NCBI GenBank assembly: GCA_021784255.1
Contig: JAJXSZ010000132.1
Span: 1-8,202, forward strand
Direction of reading: 5' to 3'
From: Pseudomonadota bacterium
GTDB taxonomy: Bacteria > Pseudomonadota > Alphaproteobacteria > Acetobacterales > Acetobacteraceae
DNA length: 8,202 nt
The translations under genes and the position numbers were made by a program. How positions within the stretch are numbered: the first letter of the stretch is position 1; each line of letters starts with the position of its first letter. Below are positions 6,145-8,202 of the stretch, piece after piece. The notes under the pieces were generated by a model that saw only the letters and a list, made by a program, of their open reading frames with translations, was not told the DNA's origin and made no database searches.

Positions 6145-7528
6145 GCCGCGCCGCCCCCTCCCCGGCAAGGCGCCCGAAGACGCCGCCGATGGTCATGCCG
6201 AAGCCGGCGAGATAGCCGCGGCCGAGAATGTTGCCGGCCATGATCTCGCCGGCCGCGAACAGGTTTTCCGCCGCTGCCCCGTCGGCGAGGCCGACCCGCG
6301 CGGTCGCGTCCACCCGCACGCCGAGATAGGTGAAGGTGATGCCGGGGCGCAGCGGATAGCCGACGAAGGGCGGCGTCTCGATGCGCCGCGCCCAATGGGT
6401 CTTCGCGACCGCGAGTCCCTCGGTGCGGCAGGAATCGAGCACGGTGGGATCGAAGTCGCCCTCGCGCACCGCCGCGTTGTAGTCGGCGACGGTTGCCGCG
6501 AGCGCCAGCGGGTCCAGGCCCAGCGCGCGCGCGAGATCGGGAATCGTCGCCGCGGTGACCGCGGGATAGACCGAGGGCATGAAGTCGCGCGCGGCCGGCG
6601 CGTCGCAGATCGAGTAGGCGACCTGACCAGGCTGCTGCGCGATCAGCCGGCCCCAGATGGCGTAGCGCTTCGGCCAGAGATCCTCGCCCTCGTCGTAGAA
6701 ACGCTGGCCGTCGCGGTTCACGACGATGCTGAACGGTACGGAATCGAGACGGGTGGCGATGCCGCCGTCGAAGCGCGGCGCCCGCCCATCGAGCGCGATG
6801 GCATGGAACTGGGTGGGATCGCCGACCGGCGCGCAGCCGCCGTCGAGCAGCAGGCGCAGCACCTCGCCCCGGGCGTAGGGCGTGCCGCGGATGACGAAAT
6901 TCTCCGCTGCGTCGCCCCAGTATTCGCGCATCCAGGCGATGTTGGCCTGGAACCCGCCGGCAGCGGCGACCACCGCGCGCGGCGCCACCCTGAGCTCGCC
7001 CGCGGACGGCGCCAGCACCACCTCGGCGATCGCCCCGCGCCGCATCGCGATCGCGCGCGCGGGGGCCTCATAGCGCACCGCGACGCCGAGGCGCGCGGCT
7101 TCGCGATAGAGCGCGTTGAGCAGGGCCTTGCCGCCGCCGAGGAAGAAGGCGTTGGTGCGCGAGAGCGACAGCGTGCCGGCGAGCGAGGGCTGGAAATGCA
7201 CGCCGCAGCCGGCCAGGAACGACACCAGCTCCGCCGAGGCGCGGATGGTCATTTGGGCCAGCGCCTGGTCGGTCTGGCCATGCGTCACGCGCTGCAGGTC
7301 CTCCCAGTACTCGTCCTCGAGATAGGCGCCGGTGAGCGTGCCCACCGGCTCGCGATGCATGGCCCGCAGGTTGCGGGTATGGCGCGTGTTACCGCCGCGC
7401 ATCGGCCGCGGCGCCGCCTCCGCCACCAGCACCGAGGCGCCGAGCCGCCTGGCGGTGATCGCCGCCGCCAGCGCGGCATGGCCGCCGCCGATCACCAGGA
7501 CGTCGGGGGTTTGCGCGAGTGAATCCAT
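6131..7528 (-). CDS. tcuA: FAD-dependent tricarballylate dehydrogenase
   Basis: TcuA oxidises tricarballylate to cis-aconitate, which can enter the TCA cycle; it belongs to the FAD-binding fumarate reductase/succinate dehydrogenase flavoprotein family. The 465-residue product is very near the Salmonella TcuA length. The dinucleotide-binding motif is at the N-terminus (DVLVIGGGHAALAAAI, glycines 14-16), followed by the characteristic RGGNTRHTRNLRAMH stretch. Further family segments are VHFQPSLAGTLSLSRTNAFFLGGGKALLNALY, GQRFYDEGEDLWPKRYAIWG, and near the end GITFTYLGVRVD and NLFAAGEIMAGNILGRGYLAGFGMTIGGVFGRLAG. ATG 7528 is chosen because the FAD motif starts eight residues later; the open frame extends to 7681 but the extra 51 residues are unlike the family and cover the divergent promoter region. 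No good Shine-Dalgarno sequence precedes 7528. The exact acid substrate here is inferred, since close relatives act on similar tricarboxylates. tcuC and tcuR are not adjacent. Confidence 0.92.
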   Translation of the reverse strand: MDSLAQTPDVLVIGGGHAALAAAITARRLGASVLVAEAAPRPMRGGNTRHTRNLRAMHREPVGTLTGAYLEDEYWEDLQRVTHGQTDQALAQMTIRASAELVSFLAGCGVHFQPSLAGTLSLSRTNAFFLGGGKALLNALYREAARLGVAVRYEAPARAIAMRRGAIAEVVLAPSAGELRVAPRAVVAAAGGFQANIAWMREYWGDAAENFVIRGTPYARGEVLRLLLDGGCAPVGDPTQFHAIALDGRAPRFDGGIATRLDSVPFSIVVNRDGQRFYDEGEDLWPKRYAIWGRLIAQQPGQVAYSICDAPAARDFMPSVYPAVTAATIPDLARALGLDPLALAATVADYNAAVREGDFDPTVLDSCRTEGLAVAKTHWARRIETPPFVGYPLRPGITFTYLGVRVDATARVGLADGAAAENLFAAGEIMAGNILGRGYLAGFGMTIGGVFGRLAGEGAARHAGN

Positions 7529-7546
7529 GCCGCAATGTCGCAGAGC

Positions 7547-7570
7547 CGGCCCGCTTGCGGAAGCGAGCCG
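7547..7570. promoter_or_regulatory. 24-base imperfect palindrome in the tcuA/amidohydrolase divergent region
   Basis: Two 10-base arms, CGGCCCGCTT (7547-7556) and AAGCGAGCCG (7561-7570), pair at 9 of 10 positions around a 4-base spacer GCGG. It lies 18 bases upstream of the tcuA start and 44 bases upstream of the amidohydrolase start, within the 86-base gap (7529-7614) that must hold both divergent promoters. It could be a regulator operator or a hairpin in the tcuA leader. No clear -35/-10 boxes were recognised for either gene. Confidence 0.4.
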
Positions 7571-7614
7571 CGGCGGCGAACATCGCGCGGCGAAACAACT
7601 CGGGGCCGGCGGCG

Positions 7615-8202
7615 ATGGCGGTTCGTGTCTACAGGGCACGGCGCGTGGTGACGATGGACGCCACGGCGCCGACGGCCACACATGTGGCGGTGCGCGAGGG
7701 CCGCATCCTCGGCGCCGGCGGCGCGGAACTGCTCGGCTTCTATCCCGGCGCGGTGGAGGATGCGCGCTTCGCCGGCCAGGTGATCGTGCCCGGCTTCGTC
7801 GAGGGCCACGCCCATGCCTCGGAGGGCATGGTCTGGCGCCGCCCCTATCTCGGCTTCTTCGACCGCACCATGCCCGACGGCACGACCGCCCCCGGCGTGC
7901 GGACGCGGGCCGAGGCCCTGCAGCGCCTGCGCGCGCTCGAAGCGGAACTGCCGCCGGGCGAGCCGCTCCTGGTCTGGGGCTTCGACCCGATCTACGACGA
8001 CGGGCCGCGGCTGCACCGGCGCGACCTCGACACCATCTCCGCGATCCGCCCGGTCGTCGTCTCCCACGCCTCCGGCCATATCATCAACGTCAACTCCCTG
8101 GTGCTGGAACGCGCCGGGTTCAGCGCCGATTCCAACCTCGACGGCCTGTTGCGCGATGCCGACGGCCTGACCGGCGAACTGATGGGCCCACCGGCAATGC
8201 AG
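7615..8202 (+). CDS. Amidohydrolase family protein (YtcJ/COG1574-like), N-terminal part, truncated by window edge
   Basis: An open frame of 196 codons from ATG 7615 that runs off the right edge without a stop. The N-terminus VYRARRVVTMDA and VAVREGRILGAGG is the usual small beta-domain of amidohydrolases, and VIVPGFVEGHAHASEG carries the metal-binding HxH pair (H65, H67) that starts the TIM barrel. Later, RPVVVSHASGHIINVNSLVLERAGF and GLLRDADGLTGELMG match the YtcJ-like group (amidohydrolase_3). Family members hydrolyse C-N bonds in amides or cyclic amides, but the substrate of most is unknown and none can be assigned here. Complete relatives are usually over 500 residues, so more than half is outside the window. 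It is divergent from tcuA with an 86-base gap and may share regulation with it. The start is supported by the family N-terminus; the ribosome binding site is weak. Confidence 0.88.
   Translation, partial: MAVRVYRARRVVTMDATAPTATHVAVREGRILGAGGAELLGFYPGAVEDARFAGQVIVPGFVEGHAHASEGMVWRRPYLGFFDRTMPDGTTAPGVRTRAEALQRLRALEAELPPGEPLLVWGFDPIYDDGPRLHRRDLDTISAIRPVVVSHASGHIINVNSLVLERAGFSADSNLDGLLRDADGLTGELMGPPAMQ

Noticed and set aside
4772..7522. Long frames opposite or out of frame with tcuB and tcuA (4772-5887 minus, 5119-6243 plus, 6086-7522 plus)
   Set aside because: GC-rich shadows; tcuA and tcuB on the minus strand have the motif evidence.
7492..8079. Minus-strand frame of 195 codons across the tcuA 5' end and the amidohydrolase
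   Set aside because: It is antisense to the amidohydrolase frame, which has HxH and family signatures; the minus frame has no recognisable domain.

Overview
The window is a GC-rich bacterial chromosome segment with strong G/C bias at third codon positions. Gene order (rplS followed by leuC-leuD-leuB), GC content and the palindromic intergenic repeat style suggest an alphaproteobacterium, most likely Rhodospirillales/Acetobacteraceae. That assignment is inference from synteny and composition, not proof.

Layout. (1) Positions 1-200 hold the 3' end of the ribosomal protein L19 gene (rplS). (2) Positions 201-349 are non-coding and filled by a G/C-rich palindromic element with inverted ends. (3) Positions 350-3482 are a tightly coupled leucine operon, leuC-leuD-leuB. 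Both junctions are 4-base start/stop overlaps (ATGA and GTGA). Together they encode both subunits of isopropylmalate isomerase and 3-isopropylmalate dehydrogenase, the second and third steps of leucine synthesis. leuA is not here. (4) Positions 3584-3660 are a tRNA-Arg with anticodon ACG and an encoded CCA end, preceded by an alphaproteobacterial-type promoter candidate. (5) Positions 3949-5079 encode a lone GT4-like glycosyltransferase. (6) On the minus strand, 7528 to 5065, lies a two-gene unit, tcuA-tcuB: an FAD-dependent tricarballylate dehydrogenase and its membrane-bound iron-sulfur/cytochrome-b-like electron acceptor. The tcuB end overlaps the glycosyltransferase end by 15 bases, tail to tail. 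(7) Divergent from tcuA, a metal-dependent amidohydrolase of the YtcJ/COG1574 type starts at 7615 and runs off the right edge.

Function. The left half is housekeeping (translation and leucine synthesis). The right half is accessory catabolism. TcuA would oxidise tricarballylate or a similar tricarboxylic acid to cis-aconitate, and TcuB would take the electrons from the flavin into the membrane. The usual companions, the transporter tcuC and the LysR regulator tcuR, are not next to them here. The 86-base gap between tcuA and the amidohydrolase contains a 24-base imperfect palindrome that could be an operator or a leader hairpin. I see no CRISPR array, transposase, phage gene, toxin-antitoxin pair or recognisable defence system. 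The window looks mostly ordinary; the findings below are modest and ranked accordingly.
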